Shown here in pieces: positions 1 to 8,324 of a stretch of 64,000 bases of DNA. Each line of letters opens with the position of its first letter. Position 1 is the first letter of the stretch. A program made the translations under genes and the position numbers. Source of the DNA: Pseudomonadota bacterium (GTDB lineage: Bacteria > Pseudomonadota > Gammaproteobacteria > Burkholderiales > Rhodocyclaceae); NCBI GenBank assembly GCA_018241695.1, contig JAFEDH010000023.1, forward strand, positions 62,001 through 126,000, in the 5' to 3' direction. The notes under the pieces are model-generated. The model saw only the letters and a list, made by a program, of their open reading frames with translations. It was not told where the DNA came from and searched no databases.

Positions 1-1
1 C

Positions 2-352
2 GGCCACATGCTGGCCGTGGCAACGGGCAAGAGCCGGGCCGGACTGGAGCGGGGGCTGGAGGTCAGCGGTCTGGGAGCGGTTTTTCATGGCACACGTTGT
101 GCCGATGAATGTTTTTCAAAGCCTCATCCGCAGATGCTGGAGGAATTGATGGATGAATTCGGGGTGGTCCCCGAGGCCACCTTGATGATCGGCGATACCG
201 CGCATGATCTGCAGATGGCCCGCAATGCAGGAGTTGCAGCGGTGGCCATCAGCCATGGTGCCCATCCACGTGAAGCGCTGCTGACGCATCACCCCTTGTA
301 TTGCGCACACAGCATCGAGGATCTGGGTTCGTGGCTGCGCAAGCACGCCTGA
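2..352 (+). CDS. HAD-superfamily phosphatase, C-terminal part (partial)
   Basis: The reading frame is open to the left edge, so the start is outside the window. Seen: the motif III lysine in CFSKPHPQ and the acidic motif IV in MIGDTAHDL, the phosphate- and Mg-binding residues of haloacid-dehalogenase hydrolases; the opening LAVATGKSRAGL resembles phosphoglycolate-phosphatase-like members. Known: in many Betaproteobacteria such a gene precedes a Rieske protein and sppA, the order found here. It is probably a cytoplasmic small-phosphate-ester phosphatase; the substrate cannot be read from this fragment. The 3' end overlaps the probable start of the Rieske gene, which suggests one transcript. 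Confidence 0.85.
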   Translation, partial: GHMLAVATGKSRAGLERGLEVSGLGAVFHGTRCADECFSKPHPQMLEELMDEFGVVPEATLMIGDTAHDLQMARNAGVAAVAISHGAHPREALLTHHPLYCAHSIEDLGSWLRKHA

Positions 353-684
353 TCTGCGCCAGCGCCAGTCTTTGCGACGGCGGAGATGGCTTCCGTTTCG
401 AAATTGAGCGCCATGGGCGCAAGGAACCGGCATTCGCGATTCGTCATCATGGCCGTGTCTATGCGTATCTGAACCGCTGCAGCCATGTGCCGGTCGAAAT
501 TGACTGGCAGCCAGGCAAGTTCTTCGATCACAGCGGCTTATACTTGATCTGCGCCACACACGGCGCACTGTATGCGCCCGAGTCCGGCGCCTGCCTGGGC
601 GGGCGATGTGGCGGCAGGGGATTGTCCCCGCTGCGGATTTCCGAACATGACGGGCAGGTGTTTCTTATCGAAGGCGAACAATAA
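331..684 (+). CDS. Rieske [2Fe-2S] domain protein
   Basis: Small one-domain Rieske protein of about 117 residues. The two cluster-binding pairs are visible: C-x-H in NRCSHVP and C-x2-H in ICATHGAL, followed by a short Gly-rich turn (GGRCGGRGL). It probably acts as a soluble electron-transfer ferredoxin; a redox partner cannot be identified here. The start is uncertain: GTG at 331 has a GAGG about ten bases upstream and is chosen, while an in-frame TTG at 301 would give 127 residues. It overlaps the HAD gene and ends directly against the ATG of sppA, so the three are very likely co-transcribed. Confidence 0.85.
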   Translation: MAAQARLICASASLCDGGDGFRFEIERHGRKEPAFAIRHHGRVYAYLNRCSHVPVEIDWQPGKFFDHSGLYLICATHGALYAPESGACLGGRCGGRGLSPLRISEHDGQVFLIEGEQ

Positions 685-1632
685 ATGGCCGATCCGAACG
701 ATTCCCAGTGGGAACGCAAGCTTCTGGAAAAGATTGCCCTGGAGTCCCTGACCGAGCAACGCCGCCGGCGGCGCTGGGGTGTGTTTTTCAGGTCCATCGG
801 ATTCCTGTATGTGGGGGTGATCCTCGCCGTGTTCATTGACTGGAAGGGTGAGGCGCAGCGGTTTTCCGATGGGGGACGCCATACTGCACTGGTACAGATG
901 CAGGGTGTGATTTCGGCCAAATCCGATGCCAGTGCGGAAAACGTGTTGGCGGCGTTGCAGTCCGCCTTCAATGACAAGAATACCGCCGGTGTTGTGCTGC
1001 TGATCAACAGCCCGGGGGGCAGCCCGGTGCAGGCGGGCATCATCAATGATGAAATCCGTCGTCAGCGTCATTTGCATCCGGATATCCCGCTGTATGCCGT
1101 GGTGGAGGATATCTGCGCGTCTGGTGGCTACTACGTGGCCGTGGCCGCCGATCGCATTTATGTCGACAAGGCCAGCATCGTGGGTTCCATCGGTGTGCTG
1201 ATGGATGGATTCGGCTTTACCGGCACCATGCAGAAACTGGGAGTGGAACGGCGCTTGTTGACCGCCGGCAGCAACAAGGGGTTTCTTGATCCTTTCTCGC
1301 CGGAAAGCAAGGAACAGAAAACCTATGCCCAGGAAATGCTGGGCGATATTCACCAGCAATTCATCAAGGTGGTGCGAGAAGGACGTGGTACGCGGCTGAA
1401 GGAAACCCCTGACATATTTTCAGGCCTGATGTGGACCGGTGCCAAGAGTATCGAGCTCGGACTGAGTGACGCTTATGGCACGGTGGATTCGGTGGCCCGG
1501 GAAGTGATCAAGGCTGAAGACATCCGCGACTACACGGTGAAACCGAATTTCGCCGAGAAATTCGCCCAGCGCTTCGGCGCGGATGCCGCCGCTGGTGTGG
1601 CGTCATTCCTGAGCCAGGTCAGACTGCACTAA
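685..1632 (+). CDS. sppA: signal peptide peptidase SppA, short (S49) form
   Basis: 315-residue membrane protease that degrades signal peptides after their release. A cytoplasmic N-terminus rich in Arg (RRRRRW) leads into one transmembrane helix at about residues 36-51, then the ClpP-like S49 domain. The serine nucleophile is S146 in CASGGYY and the general-base lysine is K198 in AGSNKGF; both lie in one chain as in short SppA/SohB forms, about half the length of E. coli SppA. INSPGGSP marks the oxyanion region. The ATG follows the Rieske stop with no gap. Its place in front of the maf/yceD/fab block is the usual betaproteobacterial arrangement. Confidence 0.93.
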   Translation: MADPNDSQWERKLLEKIALESLTEQRRRRRWGVFFRSIGFLYVGVILAVFIDWKGEAQRFSDGGRHTALVQMQGVISAKSDASAENVLAALQSAFNDKNTAGVVLLINSPGGSPVQAGIINDEIRRQRHLHPDIPLYAVVEDICASGGYYVAVAADRIYVDKASIVGSIGVLMDGFGFTGTMQKLGVERRLLTAGSNKGFLDPFSPESKEQKTYAQEMLGDIHQQFIKVVREGRGTRLKETPDIFSGLMWTGAKSIELGLSDAYGTVDSVAREVIKAEDIRDYTVKPNFAEKFAQRFGADAAAGVASFLSQVRLH

Positions 1633-1668
1633 CCGGGCCTGACGGCCCCGAATACCGCCGGCAAAGGA

Positions 1669-2100
1669 TCAGGCACCGTAGAGCACGGCCGGGTCGCCCT
1701 TGAAAATGTCCCAGCGGGCATCGCGGCGCACGATGCGCCATCCTTCGGCTCGGCGTTCCCACCGGTCGGTGTACTCCCCGCTGGTATCGACGTACAGATG
1801 GCTTTGGGTATCTTTGCCCTGATGCCGTGCCTGGACGTAGCTGCGGCTGATGGCCTGGTTTCCTTCCCATTCGATCTGGATGCTGCCCAGCAGGTGTTGG
1901 GTGGGGCCACAGCGATCGAGAAAAGTGCGGAACTGCTGGCGCATCGCTTCGATGCCTTGCTGTTCTTTGCCATCCCCGTAATTGAAGGACACGTCGATGG
2001 CGAAGACCTCGCCTACCCGATCCCATTGCTTGCGGTCGAGGATGCGGGCGAAATCGCCCAGGCCGTTCAGAATGGTGCGTTCATCGGACAGGGTGGTCAT
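1669..2100 (-). CDS. SnoaL-like (NTF2-fold) protein
   Basis: 143 residues with the alpha+beta cone pattern of the SnoaL_4/NTF2-like family: an N-terminal helical part (NGLGDFARILDRKQWDRVGEVF), a central strand pair and the terminal pattern GWRIVRRDARWDIFKGD. Relatives include small isomerases, dehydratases and ring-hydroxylating dioxygenase beta-like proteins, so the fold is clear and the reaction is not. It sits between sppA and the methyltransferase-maf pair, where this conserved block usually has no gene, and on the opposite strand to sppA; this suggests insertion. A role in steroid or aromatic catabolism is possible given the operon 8 kb away, but that is inference. Confidence 0.75.
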   Translation of the reverse strand: MTTLSDERTILNGLGDFARILDRKQWDRVGEVFAIDVSFNYGDGKEQQGIEAMRQQFRTFLDRCGPTQHLLGSIQIEWEGNQAISRSYVQARHQGKDTQSHLYVDTSGEYTDRWERRAEGWRIVRRDARWDIFKGDPAVLYGA

Positions 2101-2127
2101 GGCGATTCTCCATGGATCAGGGATGTG

Positions 2128-2835
2128 TCAGGACAGTAGCAGAAAGACGGTTGGCCGGCGTTCCAGCTCTGGGGGTGCATATTTCTTCCACTGCCCCACC
2201 GGGCGGGTGACAACGGTTTCGGTCGTTCGGGTCAGATCCGTGGCCACGCACAGGCGGGTACTTTCCCGGCAGGCGGCAAGTATGGCCTGAAACAGGGTCA
2301 TGTTCCGGTAGGGGGTTTCAATGAACATCTGGGTCTGACCAAGGCGGGCGGATTCTTTTTCCAGCATTTTGATACGCTGCCCACGCTCCGGCTCCCGTAC
2401 CGGGAGGTAGCCATGGAAGGCAAAATGCTGGCCATCCAGCCCCGAGGCCATGAGGGCCAGCAGCAATGAGGAGGGGCCCACGAGAGGGCGTACCGTCCAG
2501 CCTTTTTCATGGGCCCGGCGCACCAGCAGGGCACCCGGGTCGGCAACGCCAGGGCATCCGGCTTCGGACATCAGGCCCATGTCCTGATCCGCTGCCAGGG
2601 GCGCGAGCAGGCGATCCAGGTCGGCCGGGGTGATTCGTTCCGGTAATTGTTCGATCTTGAGATCATGCAGCGGCACAGGGTGACTGATGCGTTTGAGTTC
2701 GATGCGGGCTGTCTTGGCGTTTTCGACTACAAAATGGTGCAGGCTACAGGCGATGTCCCGGGTCCTGGCTGGCAGGAAGGCTTCCCAGGCGCCATCACCC
2801 AGCCCCACGGGCAGCAGGTAAAGGGCACCCGGCAT
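2128..2835 (-). CDS. SAM-dependent methyltransferase of the RsmI/tetrapyrrole-methylase family
   Basis: 235 residues. GLMSEAGCPGVADPGALLV and the VGPSSLLLALMASGL stretch match the SAM-binding core of RsmI, which 2'-O-methylates C1402 of 16S rRNA. The N-terminus ([14 protein letters not shown]) differs from canonical RsmI, and the protein is shorter than the usual 280 or so residues. This is the RsmI paralog commonly linked with maf in Betaproteobacteria; whether it modifies rRNA is not known from sequence. It follows maf on the same strand with start and stop sharing one base (2835), so translation is probably coupled. Confidence 0.8.
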   Translation of the reverse strand: MPGALYLLPVGLGDGAWEAFLPARTRDIACSLHHFVVENAKTARIELKRISHPVPLHDLKIEQLPERITPADLDRLLAPLAADQDMGLMSEAGCPGVADPGALLVRRAHEKGWTVRPLVGPSSLLLALMASGLDGQHFAFHGYLPVREPERGQRIKMLEKESARLGQTQMFIETPYRNMTLFQAILAACRESTRLCVATDLTRTTETVVTRPVGQWKKYAPPELERRPTVFLLLS

Positions 2836-3413
2836 CAGGGTAGCAAAATGCCTTCGGCCCGCAGCATCCCGGCCAGGGCAATCAGGGGCAGGCCAATCAG
2901 TGCGTTGGGGTCATCGCCGCGCATGTGTTCCATGAGGGTGATGCCCAGGCCTTCGGATTTTGCGCTGCCGGCGCAATTCAGGGCATCTTCCGTGTCCAGA
3001 TAGCGCCCGATTTCGGAGTCGGATAATTCCCGGAACTTGACTTCGGTAGGAATGCCCTGCAGATGTGCACGTCCGGTGGCGGCATTGAGCAAGCACAAAC
3101 CGGTATGGAAAACCACTGCTTTTCCACTCATGGTCCGGAGTTGTTCAAAGGCATTCTTGCGCGTTCCCGGCTTGCCGAAACGCTGATCGCCACAAAATGC
3201 CACCTGGTCGCTGCCGATGATCAGCGCATGCGGGTGGCGGTGCGCGACTGCCGCAGCCTTGAGCCGGGCCAGCCGCTCGGCGGTGGCTGCGGGTGTTTCG
3301 TCCGGCAGGGGGGATTCGTCGGTGTCCGGGGCGGCGGTATCAAAGGGGATCCGGAAGCGCGCCAGGAGTTCCCGGCGGAAAGGGGATGTCGAGGCAAGGA
3401 CAAGCTGCGGCAT
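2835..3413 (-). CDS. maf: Maf-like nucleotide pyrophosphatase (YceF type)
   Basis: 192 residues. Maf signatures are clear: [14 protein letters not shown] at the N-terminus, the central IIGSDQVA with the catalytic acidic residue, and [11 protein letters not shown] near the end. The family hydrolyses non-canonical or methylated NTPs; YceF-type members, which neighbour yceD-rpmF-plsX, prefer 7-methyl-GTP. The gene is transcribed away from yceD, with only about 50 bases between the two starts, so promoters of both must lie in that short gap. It is upstream of, and coupled to, the RsmI-like gene. Confidence 0.92.
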   Translation of the reverse strand: MPQLVLASTSPFRRELLARFRIPFDTAAPDTDESPLPDETPAATAERLARLKAAAVAHRHPHALIIGSDQVAFCGDQRFGKPGTRKNAFEQLRTMSGKAVVFHTGLCLLNAATGRAHLQGIPTEVKFRELSDSEIGRYLDTEDALNCAGSAKSEGLGITLMEHMRGDDPNALIGLPLIALAGMLRAEGILLP

Positions 3414-3466
3414 GCTTTTGTTTTTTTGACTAAAAAGTGCTGATCATGATAGCATTCGCGCCCTTT

Positions 3467-3973
3467 ATGCCCAGCCAGGAACACAGGAATCTCGCCGGGG
3501 CCGTCATTGATAGCCTCGAATTCGCCCGGGAGGGGCGGCGGCAGGCCGGTCAGGTGGCCGTGAGGGATCTTGCGCGCCTTGCGGATCAGTTGGTGGATTT
3601 TTCCGGGGCACTCGCGTGGTGCCTGCAAGGGGAAAGGACCCGGGATGGGGAGCATCTGCTTCACTTGAACGTGGAAGGCGATCTGGGACTGCGTTGCCAG
3701 CGATGCCTGGGTGCCTTGCGTTTTCAGCTACAGGTTGTAAGCACCCTGCGGCTGATCAAGCCGGGGGCGACCTGGCCGGAAGACGATCTGGAAGACGATA
3801 GTGCCGATGCCGTTGATGCGGAGCGGGAGATGGCGTTACTCCCCCTGATCGAGGAAGAGGTGTTGCTGGCACTGCCGATCGCACCACGCCACGAACGATG
3901 CAGCCCGCCGGCCCCGGCGGACAAGGAACAGGAGCCATCACCCTTCGCGGTGCTGGCAAAATTGAAGAAGTAA
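3467..3973 (+). CDS. yceD: YceD/DUF177 protein (23S rRNA accumulation)
   Basis: About 168 residues. [12 protein letters not shown] is the typical start of YceD proteins, and the pair C-x2-C in [12 protein letters not shown] is the family hallmark. The acidic stretch [12 protein letters not shown] and a C-terminal region rich in Pro and Ala follow. In E. coli and plants the family is needed for normal 23S rRNA levels; it almost always precedes rpmF, as here. Start choice: in-frame GTG 3437 and ATG 3446 are also possible, but the family usually starts shortly before the IDSLEF motif, so ATG 3467 is preferred; no site has a strong ribosome binding sequence. Confidence 0.88.
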   Translation: MPSQEHRNLAGAVIDSLEFAREGRRQAGQVAVRDLARLADQLVDFSGALAWCLQGERTRDGEHLLHLNVEGDLGLRCQRCLGALRFQLQVVSTLRLIKPGATWPEDDLEDDSADAVDAEREMALLPLIEEEVLLALPIAPRHERCSPPAPADKEQEPSPFAVLAKLKK

Positions 3974-3999
3974 CAAGATTTTGGAGCAAGGAGTCTGAA

Positions 4000-4179
4000 A
4001 TGGCCGTTCAACAGAACAAAAAATCCCCGTCCAAGCGTGGCATGCATCGCAGCCATGACTTTCTGACCAATCCCCCTCTGGCGGTCGAAGCCACTACCGG
4101 TGAGGTACATTTGCGTCACCACATTTCTCCGTCCGGCGTGTATCGCGGCAAAAAAATCGTCAAGGGCAAGGGCGAGTAA
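4000..4179 (+). CDS. rpmF: 50S ribosomal protein L32
   Basis: 59 residues starting [15 protein letters not shown], the invariant start of bacterial L32. AAGGAG at 3989-3994 stands six bases before the ATG, which fixes the start even though the frame is open much further upstream. The Cys pairs found in zinc-binding L32 are absent, so this is the zinc-free form. It lies in the conserved yceD-rpmF-plsX order, 26 bases after yceD, and is followed by a hairpin with a T-rich tail. Confidence 0.97.
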   Translation: MAVQQNKKSPSKRGMHRSHDFLTNPPLAVEATTGEVHLRHHISPSGVYRGKKIVKGKGE

Positions 4180-4200
4180 CCTGCCTGTCGGAATCGGATC

Positions 4201-4235
4201 GGCCGGGCGTGCCGTGCGCATCCGGCCTTTTCTTT
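4201..4235 (+). terminator. terminator or attenuator between rpmF and plsX
   Basis: GGCCGG (4201-4206) pairs with CCGGCC (4222-4227), extended by an inner GCG/CGC pair, and is followed by TTTTCTTT. It ends 16 bases before the plsX ATG, so there is no room for a normal promoter between them; partial termination that sets the ratio of ribosomal to lipid-synthesis transcripts is the simplest reading. The loop is rather long. Confidence 0.5.
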
Positions 4236-4251
4236 GACCCGGAACCCTACG

Positions 4252-5280
4252 ATGGAGATCACCATCGCGGTGGATTGCATGGGTGGCGATCATGGCCCCG
4301 CAATCACTGTACCCGCTGCCGGTGACTATCTTCGGCGTGATGCCGATTGCTCGATCATCCTGGTCGGAGGGGAAGAATCCATCCGGCCTCATGCGGGTGC
4401 ACTGGAACGAGAATTCGGTCCTCGCCTGATTCTTCATGCGGCCAGTCAAATCGTGGAAATGCATGACCCGGTGGCCATCGCCCTGCGCGGTAAAAAAGAT
4501 TCTTCCATGAGAGTCATGGTGGATCTTGTCAAGGAAGGGGCGGCCGATGCGGCAGTGTCCGCGGGTAATACCGGTGCCCTGATGGCGATTTCCCGTTTTG
4601 TGCTCAAAACCCTGCCGGGTATTGACCGGCCGGCCATAGCCACCATCATGCCAACCGAACGAGGTCAGGTCTATGTCCTTGATCTGGGCGCCAATGTGGA
4701 CTGCGCGCCGGAGCATCTGCTCCAGTTTGGCATCATGGGATCGATGCTGGTGTCCGCACTGGAGCATCGGGACCGGCCCAGCGTTGGTCTGCTCAATATT
4801 GGCGAGGAAGATATCAAGGGCAACGAGGTGGTCAAGCGTGCGGGCGAACTGCTCAAGGAATCCGGCCTCAACTTCTTCGGCAATGTCGAAGGGAATGACA
4901 TCTACAAGGGCACCACGGATGTAGTCGTGTGTGACGGCTTTGTCGGCAACGTGGTGCTCAAGGCCTCCGAGGGGCTCGCCGCGATGGTGGCGCGTGGGCT
5001 CAAGGAGGAGTTTGCACGCCACTGGTATACCCGGTGTGCCGCTCTGGTGGCCTTGCCGGCATTGAAGGCATTCAAGACCCGCTTTGATCATCGTGCCTAC
5101 AACGGTGCCAGTTTGCTGGGCCTCAAGGGCACGGTCTTCAAAAGCCATGGTTCGGCCGACGCTTTCGCTTTCCGCTGTGCATTGGAGCGTGCTGCGGAGG
5201 CAGCCCGTAACCGCCTGCCCGAGAAGATCGCTGCTCGCATGGCCACCATGACCGGGGCTCATCTCCAAACCGTCCAATGA
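4252..5280 (+). CDS. plsX: phosphate acyltransferase PlsX
   Basis: 342 residues. [16 protein letters not shown] is the signature PlsX N-terminus, and the interior SAGNTGALM and [16 protein letters not shown] blocks are conserved. The enzyme moves the acyl chain from acyl-ACP to inorganic phosphate, giving acyl-phosphate for PlsY in phospholipid synthesis, at the inner face of the membrane. ATG 4252 is chosen over an upstream TTG at 4234 because it begins exactly at the conserved motif. Its stop overlaps the fabH ATG (ATGA at 5277), so the two are translationally coupled. Confidence 0.97.
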   Translation: MEITIAVDCMGGDHGPAITVPAAGDYLRRDADCSIILVGGEESIRPHAGALEREFGPRLILHAASQIVEMHDPVAIALRGKKDSSMRVMVDLVKEGAADAAVSAGNTGALMAISRFVLKTLPGIDRPAIATIMPTERGQVYVLDLGANVDCAPEHLLQFGIMGSMLVSALEHRDRPSVGLLNIGEEDIKGNEVVKRAGELLKESGLNFFGNVEGNDIYKGTTDVVVCDGFVGNVVLKASEGLAAMVARGLKEEFARHWYTRCAALVALPALKAFKTRFDHRAYNGASLLGLKGTVFKSHGSADAFAFRCALERAAEAARNRLPEKIAARMATMTGAHLQTVQ

Positions 5281-6245
5281 CCTACGCCAAAATCACCGGC
5301 ACTGGCAGCTGTCTGCCAGGACAGCCGGTCAGCAATACCCGGCTGATTGCCGAACGTGGACTGGATTCCAGTGACGAATGGATCATCGAGCGTACCGGCA
5401 TCAAGGCGCGCCATCTGGCCGAGCCTTCGGTGTGCTCCAGCGATCTGGCGCTGGTCGCCTGCCAGAAAGCGCTCGAGGCCGCCGGACGCACCCCCGGGGA
5501 TGTGGATCTGATCATTGTCGCCACATCAACGCCCGACTATATTTTTCCCAGCACGGCAGCGTTGCTACAGGCAAAACTGGGGATTGATAACGGCTCTCCT
5601 GCTTTTGATGTTCAGGCGGTTTGCACCGGCTTTGCCTACGCCATTTCGATTGCCGAGAAATTCGTCCGTTCCGGCTCCACCCGTTGCGCGCTCGTCGTCG
5701 GTGCGGAAGTGTTTTCCCGCATTCTGGATTGGTCCGACCGTGGCACCTGCGTGCTCTTTGGCGATGGCGCCGGGGCTGTTGTTCTGGAAGGCTCCGACGA
5801 GCCCGGAATCCTCGCCACCGCGCTGCATGCCGACGGTTCTCACCATGGCATTCTTTCCGTTCCCGGCCAGATCTGTGGTGGTCAGCCGACCGGCGATCCT
5901 TTTCTGCGCATGGATGGTCAGGCGGTATTCAAATATGCAGTTCGCGTTCTGGCTGAAGTGGGCAGGGAGGTTGTAACAGCCGCTGGTATTACCGTGGAAC
6001 AGGTGGACTGGCTGATTCCCCACCAGGCCAATATCCGTATCATCCAGTCTACCGGAAAGAAGCTGGGTATCCCGGCAGAGAAATGTATTGTCACGGTGGA
6101 TCATCACGGCAACACTTCGGCAGCCTCCATACCGCTAGCGCTGGATGAGTCGGTGCGCAGCGGGCAGATACGCGGTGGCGATACGGTTCTGCTCGAAGGT
6201 GTGGGGGGGGGCTTTACCTGGGGTGCGGTGCTTCTCAAGCTTTGA
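5277..6245 (+). CDS. fabH: beta-ketoacyl-ACP synthase III
   Basis: 322 residues. Starts fatty-acid synthesis by condensing acetyl-CoA with malonyl-ACP. The Cys-His-Asn triad is visible: C116 in AVCTGFA, H249 in IPHQANIR and N279 in [19 protein letters not shown] near the N-terminus is family-typical. The gene overlaps plsX by four bases. Near the end a run of nine G (about 6203-6211) encodes the Gly-Gly-Gly loop of GVGGGFTWG; the tract is in frame here but is a slippage-prone site in a central metabolic gene. Confidence 0.97.
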   Translation: MTYAKITGTGSCLPGQPVSNTRLIAERGLDSSDEWIIERTGIKARHLAEPSVCSSDLALVACQKALEAAGRTPGDVDLIIVATSTPDYIFPSTAALLQAKLGIDNGSPAFDVQAVCTGFAYAISIAEKFVRSGSTRCALVVGAEVFSRILDWSDRGTCVLFGDGAGAVVLEGSDEPGILATALHADGSHHGILSVPGQICGGQPTGDPFLRMDGQAVFKYAVRVLAEVGREVVTAAGITVEQVDWLIPHQANIRIIQSTGKKLGIPAEKCIVTVDHHGNTSAASIPLALDESVRSGQIRGGDTVLLEGVGGGFTWGAVLLKL

Positions 6246-6280
6246 TTTCCGGCTACAACGATGCTCACAGAAGGAAGATG

Positions 6281-7213
6281 ATGAAATTTGCATTCGTGTT
6301 TCCTGGCCAGGGTTCCCAGTCGGTAGGGATGATGCATGCCTATGGTGATGCTGCGGTAGTTCGTTCCACGTTCGACGAGGCATCGGCCGCGCTGGGACGT
6401 GATTTGTGGCAGCTGGCTGCTGAAGGACCGGCGGAAGCGCTCAGCCAGACCGTGAATACCCAGCCCCTGATGCTGACTGCCGGTGTGGCTGTGTGGCGGT
6501 TGTGGCAGGAGCGAGGAGGACCGATGCCGGCTATGGTCGCCGGTCATAGCCTTGGCGAGTATTCCGCGCTGGTTGCGGCTGGCGTGGTCGATCTCAAGGA
6601 TGCCGTACCTCTCGTGGAGTTGCGTGCCAGAGCCATGCAGGAGGCCGTGCCGGCCGGAGAGGGCGCCATGGCGGCCATACTTGGCATGGATGTCGAAACG
6701 ATCAAGGCCGTGTGTGTCGACGCAGCCCAGGGACAGGTAGTGCAGGCAGTCAATTTCAATGCGCCCGAACAAACTGTGATTGCCGGTCATGCTGCTGCGG
6801 TACAGCGGGCAGCCGATGCCTGCAAGGCACAAGGGGCAAAGCGCGCCGTGCTGCTGCCGGTGTCGGCACCTTTCCATTGCAGCCTGATGCAACCTGCGGC
6901 CGACAAGCTTGAGCAGCGCCTGGCAGCACTCGATCTCAGGGGCCCGATCATTCCCGTGCTCAATAACGTGGATGTGGTGATGGAACATGAATCTGCCCGT
7001 ATCAAGGATGCCCTGGTGCGCCAGGCGGCCGCACCCGTGCGCTGGGTGGAGATCATGCGTGCCATGCAGGCGGCGGGTATCAGCCATGTATTCGAATGTG
7101 GCCCGGGCAAGGTGCTGTCCGGAGTGACCAGACGCTGTGCGGACGGGCTCGCCGGCGCTGCCATCAATGATCTGGCCGGACTGGAAGCCGCCCTGATTAC
7201 CGTGAGGGACTGA
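6281..7213 (+). CDS. fabD: malonyl-CoA:ACP transacylase
   Basis: 310 residues. FVFPGQGSQSVGM at the N-terminus and the nucleophile elbow GHSLGEYSA (S90) identify the enzyme that loads malonyl groups onto ACP. The second catalytic residue is the His of the SAPFHCSLM block. AAGGA at 6271 lies five bases before ATG 6281; the adjacent ATG 6278 is too close to it, and the upstream TTG at 6242 would add residues not seen in the family. It stands 35 bases after fabH and two bases before fabG, within one operon. Confidence 0.96.
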   Translation: MKFAFVFPGQGSQSVGMMHAYGDAAVVRSTFDEASAALGRDLWQLAAEGPAEALSQTVNTQPLMLTAGVAVWRLWQERGGPMPAMVAGHSLGEYSALVAAGVVDLKDAVPLVELRARAMQEAVPAGEGAMAAILGMDVETIKAVCVDAAQGQVVQAVNFNAPEQTVIAGHAAAVQRAADACKAQGAKRAVLLPVSAPFHCSLMQPAADKLEQRLAALDLRGPIIPVLNNVDVVMEHESARIKDALVRQAAAPVRWVEIMRAMQAAGISHVFECGPGKVLSGVTRRCADGLAGAAINDLAGLEAALITVRD

Positions 7214-7215
7214 AC

Positions 7216-7962
7216 ATGGATACGCTGCAAGGACAGATTGCCCTGGTGACCGGTGCTTCGCGCGGGATTGGCCGTGCCATTGCCCTTGAACTCGGCGCTC
7301 AGGGCGCCACCGTAATCGGTACCGCCACTTCAGAGGCTGGGGCCATCGATATTCAAGCTGCCTTCGATTCCGCCGGTATCACCGGTTGGGGGGCGGTGCT
7401 CAATGTGACTGCTGCTGCTGCCAGCGAAATGCTGGTGAGCGAGATCGAGAAAAAATACGGTGCTGTTTCCATTCTGGTGAACAACGCCGGCATTACCCGC
7501 GACAATCTCGCCATGCGCATGAAGGACGAGGAGTGGGATGCCGTGGCCGATACCAACCTCGGAGCCGTGTTCCGCATGTGCAAACTGGTGATGCGCGGCA
7601 TGATGAAGGCTCGTCATGGTCGCATCATCAGCATTACTTCCGTTGTCGGCGCGGCCGGGAATCCCGGTCAGGCCAATTACGCTGCCGCCAAAGCCGGCGT
7701 CGCCGGCATGACCCGGGCACTGGCGCAGGAACTGGGTAGCCGCAACATCACCGTGAATTGCGTTGCGCCCGGATTCATTGATACCGACATGACCCGGGCC
7801 CTGCCTGACGCACAGAAGGATGCGCTGCTGGGCAAAATCCCCCTCAACCGTCTTGGTCAGGCCGAGGAGATCGCCGCAGCCGTGGCTTTTCTGGCAGGCC
7901 CCAGGGCCGGCTACATCACGGGTATCGAGTTGCATGTCAACGGCGGGATGTACATGATTTAA
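7216..7962 (+). CDS. fabG: 3-oxoacyl-ACP reductase
   Basis: 248 residues, a classic short-chain dehydrogenase using NADPH for the first reduction of the elongation cycle. The cofactor motif TGASRGIG is at residues 12-19, the NNAG motif at 89-92, and the catalytic S142, Y155 and K159 are in place (YAAAK). The C-terminus ends in GGMYM as in FabG proteins. Its start is two bases after the fabD stop. Gene order fabD-fabG-acpP-fabF is the standard one. Confidence 0.97.
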   Translation: MDTLQGQIALVTGASRGIGRAIALELGAQGATVIGTATSEAGAIDIQAAFDSAGITGWGAVLNVTAAAASEMLVSEIEKKYGAVSILVNNAGITRDNLAMRMKDEEWDAVADTNLGAVFRMCKLVMRGMMKARHGRIISITSVVGAAGNPGQANYAAAKAGVAGMTRALAQELGSRNITVNCVAPGFIDTDMTRALPDAQKDALLGKIPLNRLGQAEEIAAAVAFLAGPRAGYITGIELHVNGGMYMI

Positions 7963-8053
7963 ACCCCTGTTGATCCGCCGGGCGGCATTGGTTAATTTGG
8001 TAAAATGCACCGGTTTTATAAACACCACACCTGATTCAGGGAAGGAGCAAGCA

Positions 8054-8293
8054 ATGGATAACATCGAACAACGCGTCAAGAAGATCGTCGCCGAACAGCT
8101 GGGCGTGAATGAAGTCGAAATCAAGAACGAATCTTCCTTCGTGGACGATCTGGGCGCCGACTCGCTGGACACCGTTGAACTGGTGATGGCACTGGAAGAA
8201 GAGTTCGAGTGCGAGATCCCCGACGAAGAGGCTGAAAAAATCACCACGGTGCAGCAGGCCATCGATTACGTGAATAATCACGTCAAGAAGTGA
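8054..8293 (+). CDS. acpP: acyl carrier protein
   Basis: 79 residues, strongly acidic. The phosphopantetheine attachment serine is in [12 protein letters not shown], and the start [12 protein letters not shown] is typical. GAAGGAG at 8041-8047 gives a strong ribosome binding site seven bases before the ATG; the frame is open further upstream (from 7970) but that part is not ACP-like. The 91-base gap before it is the longest in the fab operon and is AT-rich (TTGGTA near 7997, TATAAA near 8017). That may hold an extra promoter for this abundant protein, but the spacing is poor and I do not list it as a site. Confidence 0.97.
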   Translation: MDNIEQRVKKIVAEQLGVNEVEIKNESSFVDDLGADSLDTVELVMALEEEFECEIPDEEAEKITTVQQAIDYVNNHVKK

Positions 8294-8324
8294 AATATAC
8301 GATTCTTCGCTGAGGAGTCCCACC

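Noticed and set aside
3724..5277. Long open frame on the minus strand opposite yceD-rpmF-plsX
   Set aside because: It runs antisense to three well-supported genes, has no recognisable domain and a composition typical of the reverse of GC-rich coding DNA.
7989..8025. Internal promoter before acpP
   Set aside because: Good -35-like and -10-like words exist, but the spacing is 14 or 22 bases, so I mention it only as a possibility.
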